Below are positions 50,141 through 58,168 of a stretch of 64,000 bases of DNA, in pieces. The notes below the pieces were generated by a model, which was not told where the DNA came from, did no database searches, and worked only from the letters and a program-made list of their open reading frames with translations. Each line of letters begins with the position of its first letter. Position 1 is the stretch's first letter. Both the position numbers and the translations under genes were made by a program. The stretch is from Pelagimonas varians (GTDB lineage: Bacteria > Pseudomonadota > Alphaproteobacteria > Rhodobacterales > Rhodobacteraceae). The DNA lies in the NCBI RefSeq assembly GCF_003208435.1, contig NZ_QKMF01000019.1, positions 1 through 64,000 of the forward strand, written 5' to 3'.

Positions 50141-50182
50141 TCAAAAAACCAAAGAGGGCAAGCGATCAGCCTCTTTGGTTTT
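50141..50182 (-). terminator. Terminator downstream of prs, in the leader of the cytochrome c gene
   Basis: AAAACCAAAGAGG (50145-50157) and CCTCTTTGGTTTT (50170-50182) form a perfect 13-bp stem with a 12-nt loop. On the minus strand the T-tract continues to 50143 (six T). A/T on both arms makes it potentially bidirectional. It follows prs by about 87 bases and directly precedes the cytochrome c ribosome site. Confidence 0.85.
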
Positions 50183-50269
50183 AAGTATCGGGCCTTGCAG
50201 CGCATGCAAATTGACGCTGGTCAGTTTGAACCCACATTTTTGCGCTTTTGAAAAGAAAGCGGAAGTGGC

Positions 50270-51280
50270 TTACAAAATACCTTCGTAGATCGGCCCCAAA
50301 ACGTCTGTTTCAAACAGGGATGATACAGAGGTGCCGTTCCAGATGTTCAGGATCGATTGGGCAAACAGAGGGGCCGTGGGCAAGACGCGGATATTGGAAG
50401 CGTTCTTGATGGCATCCGTTGGCTGGATCGAATCCGTCAATACCAGCGTTTTGAGAACCGAGCTGGTCACCCTTTCAACTGCAGGGCCGGACATAACACC
50501 ATGCGAAATATAGGCGTGGACTTCGGTTGCGCCATGCTCAAGGATCACTTCGGCAGCTTTGCAAAGTGTGCCAGCGGTGTCGCACATGTCGTCGACAATG
50601 ATACACTTTTTGCCTTCGACGTTGCCGATCACGGTCATTTCCGCAATTTCACCGGGTTTTTCACGGCGTTTGTCGACAATCGACAGGGGCGCATTGATCC
50701 GTTTTGCCAATTCGCGGGCACGGGCAACGCCGCCGACGTCGGGCGACACAACCATGACGTCCTCGAGATCGCCGTCAAATTGCTTGAGGATATCCAGTGC
50801 AAAGATCGGCGAGGCATACAAGTTGTCGACTGGAATATCAAAAAAGCCCTGAATCTGGGCTGCGTGCAGGTCCATGGTCAAAACCCGTTCGATACCGGCT
50901 TCGGCGATCATATTGGCGACCAGCTTGGCGGTGATCGGTGTGCGCGCTTTGGTCCGGCGATCCTGACGGGCGTAGCCAAAGTAAGGCATAACAGCTGTGA
51001 TACGCGCAGCAGAGGACCGGCGCAGCGCGTCGGCCATAACCAGCAATTCCATTAGGTTATCATTTGCAGGGTTCGACGTGCTTTGCATGATATACATGTC
51101 TTCGCCGCGGACGTTTTCGAAAACTTCGACGAAGACTTCGCCGTCGTTAAAACGTTCGATGCGAGCATCGACCAGATTGACGCTCATGCCGCGATATAGC
51201 GACATGCGGCGAGCAACCGCTTCGCCAAGCGGGCGGTTGGCATTACCTGAGATGATTTTGGGTTCAACGACGGTGGGCAT
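50270..51280 (-). CDS. prs: Ribose-phosphate pyrophosphokinase
   Basis: 336 residues. It makes PRPP from ribose 5-phosphate and ATP for nucleotide, histidine and tryptophan synthesis. Conserved blocks: [40 protein letters not shown] (ATP-binding flexible loop), [26 protein letters not shown] and the PRPP-binding [14 protein letters not shown]. Two ATGs six bases apart are possible; 51280 is preferred because GGAG stands eight bases upstream of it and only two before 51286. Followed by a strong terminator. Confidence 0.95.
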   Translation of the reverse strand: MPTVVEPKIISGNANRPLGEAVARRMSLYRGMSVNLVDARIERFNDGEVFVEVFENVRGEDMYIMQSTSNPANDNLMELLVMADALRRSSAARITAVMPYFGYARQDRRTKARTPITAKLVANMIAEAGIERVLTMDLHAAQIQGFFDIPVDNLYASPIFALDILKQFDGDLEDVMVVSPDVGGVARARELAKRINAPLSIVDKRREKPGEIAEMTVIGNVEGKKCIIVDDMCDTAGTLCKAAEVILEHGATEVHAYISHGVMSGPAVERVTSSVLKTLVLTDSIQPTDAIKNASNIRVLPTAPLFAQSILNIWNGTSVSSLFETDVLGPIYEGIL

Positions 51281-51374
51281 GGGCATAGCTCCGGAGGATG
51301 ACGGATTCGTGACGTTGCGGTCGCCTTAACATGTGCCTAGCATTGGTGCCAGTAACACCAGCAGGAGAAGAGCA

Positions 51375-51974
51375 TTGGCTCATATCGACTACTATTTCAC
51401 GACTCTGTCACCGTTTGCCTATTTGGCCGGCATGCGGCTAGAGGAAGTCGCAGCCAAACATGGTGCATCGATTACCTACAAACCTCTTGATATCATGGCG
51501 CTATTTTCCAGAACCGGAGGCACAGCCCCAAAGGATCGCCATCCTAACCGGATGGAATATCGCATGCAGGAACTACAGCGCGGTGGGAAAAAAGCCGGTT
51601 TGCCGATCAATTTAAAGCCAATGTTTTGGCCAACAAATCCGGCACCTTCGTCTTATGCGATCATCGCAGCACAAAATGCGGGTGGTGGTGACATGGGGGC
51701 GCTCGTCCATAGCGTGCTTCGGGCGTGCCAGTACGAAGAAAAAGACATCGCCCAAGACGACGTGATCAAGGCCTGTCTGGAAGCCGCCGGTTTCGATCCA
51801 AAACTGGCGGACAGCGGTTTGTTGGCGGGTGCGGAAACCTATGGCCGGAATCTGGAAGAGGCGATTGCAAACGGTGTGTTCGGGTCGCCTTTCTATATTC
51901 TCGATGATGGCCAGCGGTTCTTTGGACAAGATCGGATTGATGACCTTGATGCCTATCTGGCAGGCGACCTTTGA
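51375..51974 (+). CDS. 2-hydroxychromene-2-carboxylate isomerase (DsbA-like family)
   Basis: 199 residues from a TTG at 51375 (AGGAGAAG just upstream, giving LAHIDYYFTTLSPFAYLAGM). The thioredoxin/DsbA fold with Ser in LSPFAYL at the glutathione-activating position, KPMFWPTNPAPSS, and GVFGSPFYILDDGQRFFGQD then RIDDLDAYL at the C-terminus fit HCCA isomerase/glutathione transferase kappa-like proteins. Such enzymes isomerise an aromatic degradation intermediate using glutathione, but no naphthalene pathway is nearby, so the natural substrate is unknown. It overlaps the hydrolase gene by four bases (TTGA). Confidence 0.85.
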   Translation: MAHIDYYFTTLSPFAYLAGMRLEEVAAKHGASITYKPLDIMALFSRTGGTAPKDRHPNRMEYRMQELQRGGKKAGLPINLKPMFWPTNPAPSSYAIIAAQNAGGGDMGALVHSVLRACQYEEKDIAQDDVIKACLEAAGFDPKLADSGLLAGAETYGRNLEEAIANGVFGSPFYILDDGQRFFGQDRIDDLDAYLAGDL

Positions 51975-52759
51975 GCGACACTAACGTGAGACGGTTCGGT
52001 TCAGGGCCGGGCCGTGCCTTGATGTTACATTGCTCGCTTGCGCACGGTGGCGTTTGGAAACCGGTTGTCGCCCCATTGGCGGACCGGTTGACATGCATCG
52101 CACCGGATATGCCCGGCCATGGGCGCAGTGCCCCTTGGGACGGGATCGGCGAGGTCCATGATGCTGTTACAGACAGTACGCGCGGTTTGCTGGATCGTCC
52201 TTGCCATATTGTTGGCCATAGTTTTGGGGCCACGGTCGCCATACGTTTGGCGATAGAACGCCCTGATATGGTCTTGTCGCTGACCTTGATAGAACCGGTC
52301 ATCGTGGCCATTGCACGTGGCACAGGCGTGTTTGAGGCGTATCGGGCGCAGCTCAAGGACTATCTGGAGGCGAACGATCGTCAGGACTGGCGGGCCATGG
52401 CGCTGGCTTTTCATGCGGCTTGGGGCGGCGGCAAGCCGTGGGCAGCAGTTTCAAAGGCGACGCAAGACAGCATGATTGATTTGATGCCCATGATTGGAGC
52501 ATCCGAAGGCTGCCTGACCGAAGACTCATGTAATTTGTTGGGCCACGGTCGGCTTGAGAGGCTGACCATGCCGATCACACTTTTGAGGGGCAGTGAGACT
52601 CAGGACGTTGTGCGCGTGACCCATCAAAAGCTACAAGAGCGCCTGCCGCACGCGGTTGAGGCTGTGGTTGATGGGGCAGGTCATATGTTGCCCATCACGC
52701 ATCCTGACGCAGTAACGCAGGCCATTGCGGCACATCTGGGCGCAGTTGTGCAAGCTTAG
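51971..52759 (+). CDS. Alpha/beta hydrolase
   Basis: 262 residues. Nucleophile elbow GHSFG at 82-86 (Ser84), oxyanion/His region LMLHCSLAHGGVW near 17-29, DMPGHGRS, and the C-terminal catalytic His in DGAGHMLPITHP. It starts at TTG overlapping the upstream TGA stop (TTGA), and no other in-frame start gives a complete fold, so translation is coupled to the isomerase. Function unspecified: esterase, thioesterase or C-C hydrolase are possible. A terminator follows 2 bases after the stop. Confidence 0.83.
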   Translation: MSDTNVRRFGSGPGRALMLHCSLAHGGVWKPVVAPLADRLTCIAPDMPGHGRSAPWDGIGEVHDAVTDSTRGLLDRPCHIVGHSFGATVAIRLAIERPDMVLSLTLIEPVIVAIARGTGVFEAYRAQLKDYLEANDRQDWRAMALAFHAAWGGGKPWAAVSKATQDSMIDLMPMIGASEGCLTEDSCNLLGHGRLERLTMPITLLRGSETQDVVRVTHQKLQERLPHAVEAVVDGAGHMLPITHPDAVTQAIAAHLGAVVQA

Positions 52760-52761
52760 AT

Positions 52762-52795
52762 AATAGGGGGGCGGCGCGCCTCCCTATTTCTTTTT
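52762..52795 (+). terminator. Intrinsic terminator after the hydrolase gene, overlapping the plsY 3' end
   Basis: AATAGGGGGGCG pairs with CGCCTCCCTATT (one G-U pair), loop short, followed by TTTCTTTTT-type tract (52787-52795). The stem and T-tract include the plsY stop and its last codons on the other strand. Confidence 0.8.
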
Positions 52796-53389
52796 GCCCA
52801 CTTTCGGTTCTGTTCCGGCTTTGATCCGCGCCAAATTCTCGCGGTGGCGCCAATAGATCAGGGCCGTCAGGCAAAAGCCCATCAGCAACAGATCTGTGCG
52901 CGCCATGAAGAACATCCAAACCGTCGTCGACATGGCAGCAACCAGCGCCCCAACCGACGATATCCGGCTGATTGCAAAAGCAAAGGCCCAAGTCGCACAG
53001 CACAGCAAACCGACGGGCCAGCTGATGGCCAGAACAACACCCAAATAGGTCGCAACGCCTTTGCCGCCCTTGAATTTTAGCCACACGGGATAGCAATGCC
53101 CGGCAAAGGCCGCGAGGCCAGCGATTTGCATGGCCGCCACGTCGCCGGTCACGAATTTCGCGATCAAAACAGCGATGGCCCCCTTGGACGAATCCAAAAC
53201 CAGTGTGGCCAGTGCGGCGGGTTTATTCCCGGTGCGCAACACATTGGTTGCGCCGATGTTGCCAGACCCGATTTTGCGCAGGTCACCCAGCCCGAACAGG
53301 CGGGTAATGACGATGCCAAATGGCACCGACCCCAGAAGATAGCCAATCAACGCCCAAAGCACGATGGTGGTTGGATCGGTGTTAAACAT
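52784..53389 (-). CDS. plsY: Glycerol-3-phosphate acyltransferase PlsY
   Basis: 201 residues with about five membrane segments. PlsY motifs are visible: YLLGSVPFGIVITRLFGLGD near the N-terminus, GSGNIGATNVLRTGN, and GHCYPVWLKFKGGKGVATY. It transfers an acyl group from acyl phosphate to glycerol 3-phosphate, the first step of phospholipid synthesis, in the inner membrane. The C-terminus ends in KVGKKK, encoded by the opposite strand of a terminator T-tract. Last gene of the pyrB cluster, 15 bases after the pyrC' stop. Confidence 0.93.
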   Translation of the reverse strand: MFNTDPTTIVLWALIGYLLGSVPFGIVITRLFGLGDLRKIGSGNIGATNVLRTGNKPAALATLVLDSSKGAIAVLIAKFVTGDVAAMQIAGLAAFAGHCYPVWLKFKGGKGVATYLGVVLAISWPVGLLCCATWAFAFAISRISSVGALVAAMSTTVWMFFMARTDLLLMGFCLTALIYWRHRENLARIKAGTEPKVGKKK

Positions 53390-53404
53390 CGCTGTTCCTA
53401 ACGC

Positions 53405-54685
53405 TTATGCCTCAAAGACGCGGGTGCCGTTGACCCATGTTCCCAACACCTTGCCCTGAAGTCGGGCGCTATCAAAGGGGGTGTTTTTGGATTTCGATTT
53501 CAGTTTGAAGCGGTCTAGTACAAACGGCTTGTCTGCATCGAACATAACCAGATCCGCCGGAGCGCCTTTGGAAACCCGCCCTGAAGCCAGACCAAGGCGT
53601 TTGGCCGGATTAAGCGACAAGGCCCGAAACAGGGTGGGCAGTTCCAATTCGCCCGAATGGTACAAGCGCAGCAAAACCGGCAGCATGGTTTCAAGGCCGA
53701 CAGCGCCGCTGGCTGCTTCTTCATAAGGCAGGCGTTTGCTTTCTTCGTCTTGCGGCGTGTGGAATGACCCGATGATATCGATCAAACCGTCCCGCACTGC
53801 GGCCACCATGGCCATGCGGTCTTCTTCGGCGCGCAAGGGCGGCTTGACCTTAAAGAAGGTGCGGTAGTCTGCGACATCTAATTCGTTCAGTGTCAGGTGG
53901 TGCATAGAGGTGCCAGCCGTTACATCAAACCCGTTGGCCTTGGCCCGCTCAAGCGGCGGCAGGGTGCGCGAAGCGGTGATTGCATCGGCGTGATAGCGTA
54001 CGCCGGTCATTTCGACCAATGCGATATCGCGGTCCAAGCCCATCCGTTCGGCCATAGGCGACACGCCCGGCAAACCGCGCAGCGTCGCGAATTTGCCCGA
54101 ACTTACGGCCGCACCTTTGGACAAAGTCGGTTCTTGGGGGTGGCCCATGACCAACGCGCCCAATGATCGTGCATAAGACATGGCGCGGGCCAATACCTTG
54201 GTGTTGGCGACGACATGATCGCAATCGGTAAAGGCCACGGCCCCGGCGTCCATCAGCAGGCCAAATTCTGTCATCTCGCGACCTTCACGGCCTTTCGTCA
54301 ACGCAGCCATCGGCAGGACATTGACCGGAGCAGCTTCGTTGGCGCGGCGGCGGATGAATTCCAACACTTCGGGCATGTCTATGCAGGGTGTTGTATCGGG
54401 GCGGGTCACAATGGTTGTCACCCCGCCAGCGGCGGCGGCCTGACCAGCAGTGCCGTAGCTTTCTTTGTGGCGCTCGCCGGGTTCGCCAACTTTTACACCG
54501 ATATCAACGATGCCCGGAGCCAGACACTTGCCGCCCGCATCAATGACCTCGGCCTCGATGCCTTGGGGGGTAGGGCTGTCAAACCGGTCTACGATCACCC
54601 CGTTGTCAATCAGCAAAGCCCCGGGCGCGGCACTATTTGCTTCGGGGTCAATCAGGCGGGCGTTGATAAAAAGGGTCTTGGTCAT
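53405..54685 (-). CDS. pyrC': Dihydroorotase-like protein lacking catalytic residues (PyrC' structural subunit)
   Basis: 426 residues with the class I dihydroorotase fold, but the active site is gone. The HxH metal motif normally read as DxHVHLREPG is DIGVKVGEPG here (Gly63, Lys65, Gly67). The MPNT block is RPDT (95-98), and the catalytic Asp of the TDHAPH motif is Phe308 in IGSFHTPQ. Conserved structural features such as HHLTLNE and the C-terminal LSLNPAKRLGLASGRVSKG then APADLVMFD remain. In Pseudomonas an inactive PyrC' of this kind binds PyrB and is needed for aspartate transcarbamoylase assembly. Being encoded with pyrB here, the same role is likely, and a true pyrC should exist elsewhere in the genome. 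Confidence 0.88.
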   Translation of the reverse strand: MTKTLFINARLIDPEANSAAPGALLIDNGVIVDRFDSPTPQGIEAEVIDAGGKCLAPGIVDIGVKVGEPGERHKESYGTAGQAAAAGGVTTIVTRPDTTPCIDMPEVLEFIRRRANEAAPVNVLPMAALTKGREGREMTEFGLLMDAGAVAFTDCDHVVANTKVLARAMSYARSLGALVMGHPQEPTLSKGAAVSSGKFATLRGLPGVSPMAERMGLDRDIALVEMTGVRYHADAITASRTLPPLERAKANGFDVTAGTSMHHLTLNELDVADYRTFFKVKPPLRAEEDRMAMVAAVRDGLIDIIGSFHTPQDEESKRLPYEEAASGAVGLETMLPVLLRLYHSGELELPTLFRALSLNPAKRLGLASGRVSKGAPADLVMFDADKPFVLDRFKLKSKSKNTPFDSARLQGKVLGTWVNGTRVFEA

Positions 54686-55077
54686 TCGGTCTCTCCCGAG
54701 GCGGAACGTGCGGCGTTGATTTGATTGATTGTCGCTTGGGTATCGGCCTGAAACTTGATCAGATGTTTGTCACCGCTTGTGGTGATCAGTTGCACAGCCG
54801 ATCCAATTGATTTGACCTGTGCCAGATCCGACAGATGCACCCGGCGTTCAGCGGGGCCGGACAAGATACCTTTGTCCATGGTCCATTTGTGCCCCAACTC
54901 TTCGTCCTGCAGATACCAGCCGCGCAGGGCAACGGCAAAGGCTCCGCCAATCAGGCCGGTCCAATAGTGCGGATTTCCCATCATCCAAATGACGCCAGTG
55001 CCAAGGGCCATGGCCACAACGCCCATGTTGAGATGGGTGCGCAGGTACGTCTTTTTGTCGGGTGAAAATGTGATCAT
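54682..55077 (-). CDS. Small membrane protein of unknown function (between pyrB and pyrC')
   Basis: 131 residues. Two predicted membrane segments (NMGVVAMALGTGVIWMMG and YWTGLIGGAFAVALRGW) are followed by a cytoplasmic region resembling a small PH-like beta domain (GPAERRVHLSDLAQVKSIGS then AVQLITTSGDKHLIKFQAD). Start and stop both overlap neighbours (ATGA), making it part of a translationally coupled chain with pyrB, the next hypothetical gene and pyrC'. Function not recognised. Confidence 0.75.
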   Translation of the reverse strand: MITFSPDKKTYLRTHLNMGVVAMALGTGVIWMMGNPHYWTGLIGGAFAVALRGWYLQDEELGHKWTMDKGILSGPAERRVHLSDLAQVKSIGSAVQLITTSGDKHLIKFQADTQATINQINAARSASGETE

Positions 55078-55613
55078 AGGAGAAGCGCCGCCAAAATAAG
55101 AACGATGAGAACAGCTACACCCGCCAGTGCCAATTTGAAGTAGGGCGAGCCACCGTTTGCCGATTGTGGTGATGGGCCTTGGCCCAGTAAACCCTTGGCA
55201 GATGCACTGCCCAGCTTGGGGCCGGAAGCTTTGCCTGTTGCTTCGCTATAGCTGCCGATCAAGCGCAACTGCGGAGCAATCCTAAGAGTTTGTGACGTGT
55301 TGTCGAAGGCCTGCGCAGGCAAGACCACCAAATGGCCGGTCAGAGCATCCAAACGGGCTTGGTCGGCTTTGAATTCAGCACCCGAAGCGTTGTGGGCTTC
55401 GGTCAGGTATCGCGACAGGCGCATCTGATCAAGGTCACGGATATTGACGACGTCAACAAATCCGTTGCGCAAAGATGTAGCCCCAAGCGCGTATTTCAAC
55501 GGCCATTCACCGGTACCGGCTTGAACGGTAAAGCGTTCTACGGCTTCGCCGGGCAAATCGAGCTGAAAAACCAAAAGAGTCCCGCGGTCCGATCCGTTGA
55601 TCTCAATCTGCAT
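55074..55613 (-). CDS. Tail-anchored protein of unknown function (downstream of pyrB)
   Basis: 179 residues: an N-terminal soluble domain of about 120 residues, a Gly/Ser/Pro-rich linker, and a C-terminal hydrophobic segment YFKLALAGVAVLIVLILAAL that should anchor it with the domain in the cytoplasm. No family recognised. Its start overlaps the pyrB stop by one base and its stop overlaps the next gene (ATGA). Conservation of this layout would suggest linkage to the PyrB complex or the membrane enzyme PlsY. Confidence 0.72.
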   Translation of the reverse strand: MQIEINGSDRGTLLVFQLDLPGEAVERFTVQAGTGEWPLKYALGATSLRNGFVDVVNIRDLDQMRLSRYLTEAHNASGAEFKADQARLDALTGHLVVLPAQAFDNTSQTLRIAPQLRLIGSYSEATGKASGPKLGSASAKGLLGQGPSPQSANGGSPYFKLALAGVAVLIVLILAALLL

Positions 55614-56563
55614 CAGGCCATGATCTCCTTTGGGTTGGCGCGCAGGTTGCGTGCCAAAAGATCCATCACGGCCATTCGCACAGCCACGCCCATTTCGACC
55701 TGATCTTGGATCACAGAGCGGTTGATGTCATCTGCCAAAGTGCCGTCAATTTCCACGCCGCGGTTCATCGGACCGGGGTGCATGACGATGGCATCTGGTT
55801 TCGCCACTGCCAGTTTTTCAGCATCCAGCCCGTAGCGATGATAGTATTCGCGTTCGGACGGGATAAATCCACCGTCCATGCGTTCGCGCTGCAGACGCAG
55901 CATCATAACGACATCGACATCTTCCAGACCTTTGCGCATGTCATCGTAGACTTCGACACCAAAGTGTTCGATCCCCGATGGGATGAGCGTCGACGGGCCA
56001 ACCAGACGGATGCGGTTTTCCATCTTGTGCAGCAGCAAGATGTTGGAACGCGCAACGCGCGAATGGGCGATATCGCCGCAAATCGCGATGTTCAGCCGGT
56101 GGAGACGGCCTTTGGCGCGGCGGATGGTCAGGGCGTCCAAAAGGGCTTGGGTTGGATGTTCGTGCTTGCCATCACCTGCGTTCAGAACTGCGCAGTTCAC
56201 CTTTTGCGACAAAAGGTCCACCGCACCCGAATGAGGGTGCCGAACAACCAACAAGTCAGGGTGCATGGCGTTCAGCGTCATGGCCGTGTCGATCAGGGTT
56301 TCTCCCTTTTTGATCGAACTTGCTTGCATTGCCATATTCATGACGTCGGCACCAAGGCGCTTTCCGGCAATCTCGAAGCTCGACTGGGTGCGGGTCGAAT
56401 TTTCGAAAAACATATTGATTTGGGTGAGGCCAGCAAGGGCGCGGGCATGTTTGTCACGGCTTCTGTTGAAGGTGACATATTGATCCGCCAGATCAAGGAT
56501 CGTGGTGATTTCATCGGGACGCAGAGGTTCGATGCCGAGAAGGTGACGCTGGTCGAAACGCAT
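55613..56563 (-). CDS. pyrB: Aspartate carbamoyltransferase catalytic subunit
   Basis: 316 residues. The carbamoyl-phosphate site is complete: [41 protein letters not shown] and [13 protein letters not shown]. It forms carbamoyl aspartate, the committed step of pyrimidine synthesis. There is no pyrI gene; together with the inactive dihydroorotase it probably forms a PyrB-PyrC' dodecamer. AGGAG stands about seven bases upstream of the ATG. The leader carries a remarkable hairpin with a G-quadruplex motif (56645-56697). Confidence 0.96.
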   Translation of the reverse strand: MRFDQRHLLGIEPLRPDEITTILDLADQYVTFNRSRDKHARALAGLTQINMFFENSTRTQSSFEIAGKRLGADVMNMAMQASSIKKGETLIDTAMTLNAMHPDLLVVRHPHSGAVDLLSQKVNCAVLNAGDGKHEHPTQALLDALTIRRAKGRLHRLNIAICGDIAHSRVARSNILLLHKMENRIRLVGPSTLIPSGIEHFGVEVYDDMRKGLEDVDVVMMLRLQRERMDGGFIPSEREYYHRYGLDAEKLAVAKPDAIVMHPGPMNRGVEIDGTLADDINRSVIQDQVEMGVAVRMAVMDLLARNLRANPKEIMA

Positions 56564-56618
56564 AAGGAAGCTCCTGCCGAGTTTGAGCCTTCATAGAAAG
56601 CGAGGGCTGCCAAGGCAA

Positions 56619-56634
56619 GGGCAGGGCGGGGGGG
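56619..56634 (+). promoter_or_regulatory. G-quadruplex motif on the plus strand, pyrB/udg intergenic region
   Basis: GGGCAGGGCGGGGGGG reads as four G3 runs with loops of 2, 1 and 1 nt. Part of it (AGGGCGGG, 56623-56630) is complementary to CCCGCCCT at 56668-56675 in the loop of the neighbouring inverted repeat, so quadruplex and duplex forms would compete. Confidence 0.55.
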
Positions 56635-56644
56635 ATAGACCTCG

Positions 56645-56697
56645 GAAACACTGTGGCATTCGGCCCACCCGCCCTCCCCCGAACGCCACAGTGTTTC
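56645..56697. promoter_or_regulatory. 19-bp inverted repeat with a G-quadruplex loop in the pyrB leader
   Basis: Left arm 56645-56663 (GAAACACTGTGGCATTCGG) and right arm 56679-56697 are complementary over 19 positions with one mismatch. The 15-nt spacer on the minus strand is GGGAGGGCGGGTGGG, four G3 runs with single-nucleotide loops. On the pyrB strand it lies 82 bases before the start codon. It is between divergent genes, so it is not a terminator; leader control of pyrB or a protein-binding site is likely. Confidence 0.7.
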
Positions 56698-56740
56698 TTG
56701 GCGTTCCCTCTGCCGCCGGAGCGGAGTAGGGTGTGCAACG

Positions 56741-57526
56741 ATGGATTCGGCGATAGATTGGCATATGGCGCGCGCCTTGCTGGAATGGCAGGTGGAACTG
56801 GGGGTGGACGAGGCGATCTTGTCCAGTCCGGTGGATCGTTTTGCCGCCGAACAAGAAGCCCGCTCAAAGGCAGAAGCGGCCAAAGCGCAAGCGCTGCCCG
56901 GCAAAGCGCCAGTCAGGGTGGTTGAGCCAAAGATTGACCCGATCGAAGAGGCTGTTAATGCCGCTTTGGCCGCGCCGGATTTGCCATCCTTGCAGCAAGC
57001 GATGGCGCAGTACCCGCATTGCCCGTTGAAAAGAGGCGCGCGCAATTTGGTCTTCGCGGACGGTGTTCCGGGCGCAAAAGTGATGCTGATCGGTGAAGCT
57101 CCGGGCCGCGAAGAAGACATGCAAGGCAAGCCGTTTGTAGGGCGCACGGGACAGCTCTTGGACCGCATGCTTGCAGCGATTGATTTGTCGCGGTCAAAGG
57201 ACGTTTATATCACCAATGTCCTGCCTTGGCGTCCGCCACAAAACCGAGAACCAAAACCCGAAGAGATCGCAATGATGTTGCCATTTTTGCAGCGACATAT
57301 TGCTTTGGCAAAGCCGGATATCTTGGTGATTGTTGGGAACATTTCCTGTCAGGCTTTGCTGGGCAAACGTGGCATCAGCCGATTGCGTGGCCAATGGGCC
57401 AAAGCAGAAGGTCTTCCTGCTATTCCGATGTTCCATCCTGCGTATTTGCTGCGAAACCCTGCTGCCAAACGCGAAAGCTGGGCCGACCTGTTGGAAGTGC
57501 GCGCAAAACTGGACGGTGTTTCATGA
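56741..57526 (+). CDS. Uracil-DNA glycosylase, family 4 type
   Basis: 261 residues. The catalytic domain (about 90-255) shows motif GEAPGREEDMQGKPFVGRTG (118-137) and the family motif HPAYLLRNP (His232), plus YITNVLPWRPPQNREP. It removes uracil from DNA for base-excision repair. Only two cysteines occur in the whole protein (Cys94 and Cys203), whereas classical family 4 enzymes use four for a 4Fe-4S cluster, so cluster binding as described for that family is not possible. An N-terminal 85-residue helical extension is present. Coupled to the LysE gene by ATGA overlap. Confidence 0.88.
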   Translation: MDSAIDWHMARALLEWQVELGVDEAILSSPVDRFAAEQEARSKAEAAKAQALPGKAPVRVVEPKIDPIEEAVNAALAAPDLPSLQQAMAQYPHCPLKRGARNLVFADGVPGAKVMLIGEAPGREEDMQGKPFVGRTGQLLDRMLAAIDLSRSKDVYITNVLPWRPPQNREPKPEEIAMMLPFLQRHIALAKPDILVIVGNISCQALLGKRGISRLRGQWAKAEGLPAIPMFHPAYLLRNPAAKRESWADLLEVRAKLDGVS

Positions 57527-58143
57527 TTGTCGAGCCCGTTGTTTTGCTGGCTTTTGTGCCGGTTGGGCTTGCTTTGAATATAACCCCGGGGGCGGATATG
57601 ATGTTTTGCCTCGCCCAAGGTTTGCGAGGGGGCGCGCGGCCGGGTTGGGCGGCGTCTGTCGGGGTTTCTTGTGGCGCCTTTGTGCATACTGTTTTGGCGG
57701 GATTGGGCCTTGGGGCATTGGTTGCGGCATATCCGTCGGCCTTTGAGGTGATCCGTTGGGCAGGCGTGGCCTATTTGCTGTATATTGCTTGGAAAACCTT
57801 CCGGACACCGTTGGCGGGGGATAACGCTCCTGCGATGAATTCTGTTCGCTCTGCCTGGCAGGGATTTGCGGTAAATTTGACCAACCCGAAAGTTATCCTA
57901 TTCATTCTTGCCTTTGTTCCACAATTTGTTGATCCGAACCGCCCAGTTTTACCGCAGTTTTTGGTATTTGGCACCATGCTTGCGATTGGCGGCTTGATCA
58001 TCAATGGGTTGGTCGGCCAGTTTGCCGGAGGCTTGCGTAGGCAGCTTTCTGCCGGAACACCAACCGAACGAATCTTGCGCTGGATGTCCTCAACACTCTT
58101 CGGTGGGTTGGCATTGCGGCTGGCCCTTTCGGCGCGCCACTAA
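57523..58143 (+). CDS. LysE/RhtB family exporter
   Basis: 206 residues with about six membrane helices. The LysE/RhtB N-terminus VEPVVLLAFVPVGLALNITP then GADMMFCLAQGLRGGARPGW, the WAGVAYLLYIAWKTFR block and FAVNLTNPKVILFILAFVPQ are characteristic. The family exports amino acids or their derivatives such as lysine, threonine or homoserine lactone. The start overlaps the UDG stop (ATGA). Substrate unknown. Confidence 0.88.
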   Translation: MIVEPVVLLAFVPVGLALNITPGADMMFCLAQGLRGGARPGWAASVGVSCGAFVHTVLAGLGLGALVAAYPSAFEVIRWAGVAYLLYIAWKTFRTPLAGDNAPAMNSVRSAWQGFAVNLTNPKVILFILAFVPQFVDPNRPVLPQFLVFGTMLAIGGLIINGLVGQFAGGLRRQLSAGTPTERILRWMSSTLFGGLALRLALSARH

Positions 58144-58168
58144 GATCATCTTCTAACAAGGAAACAAA

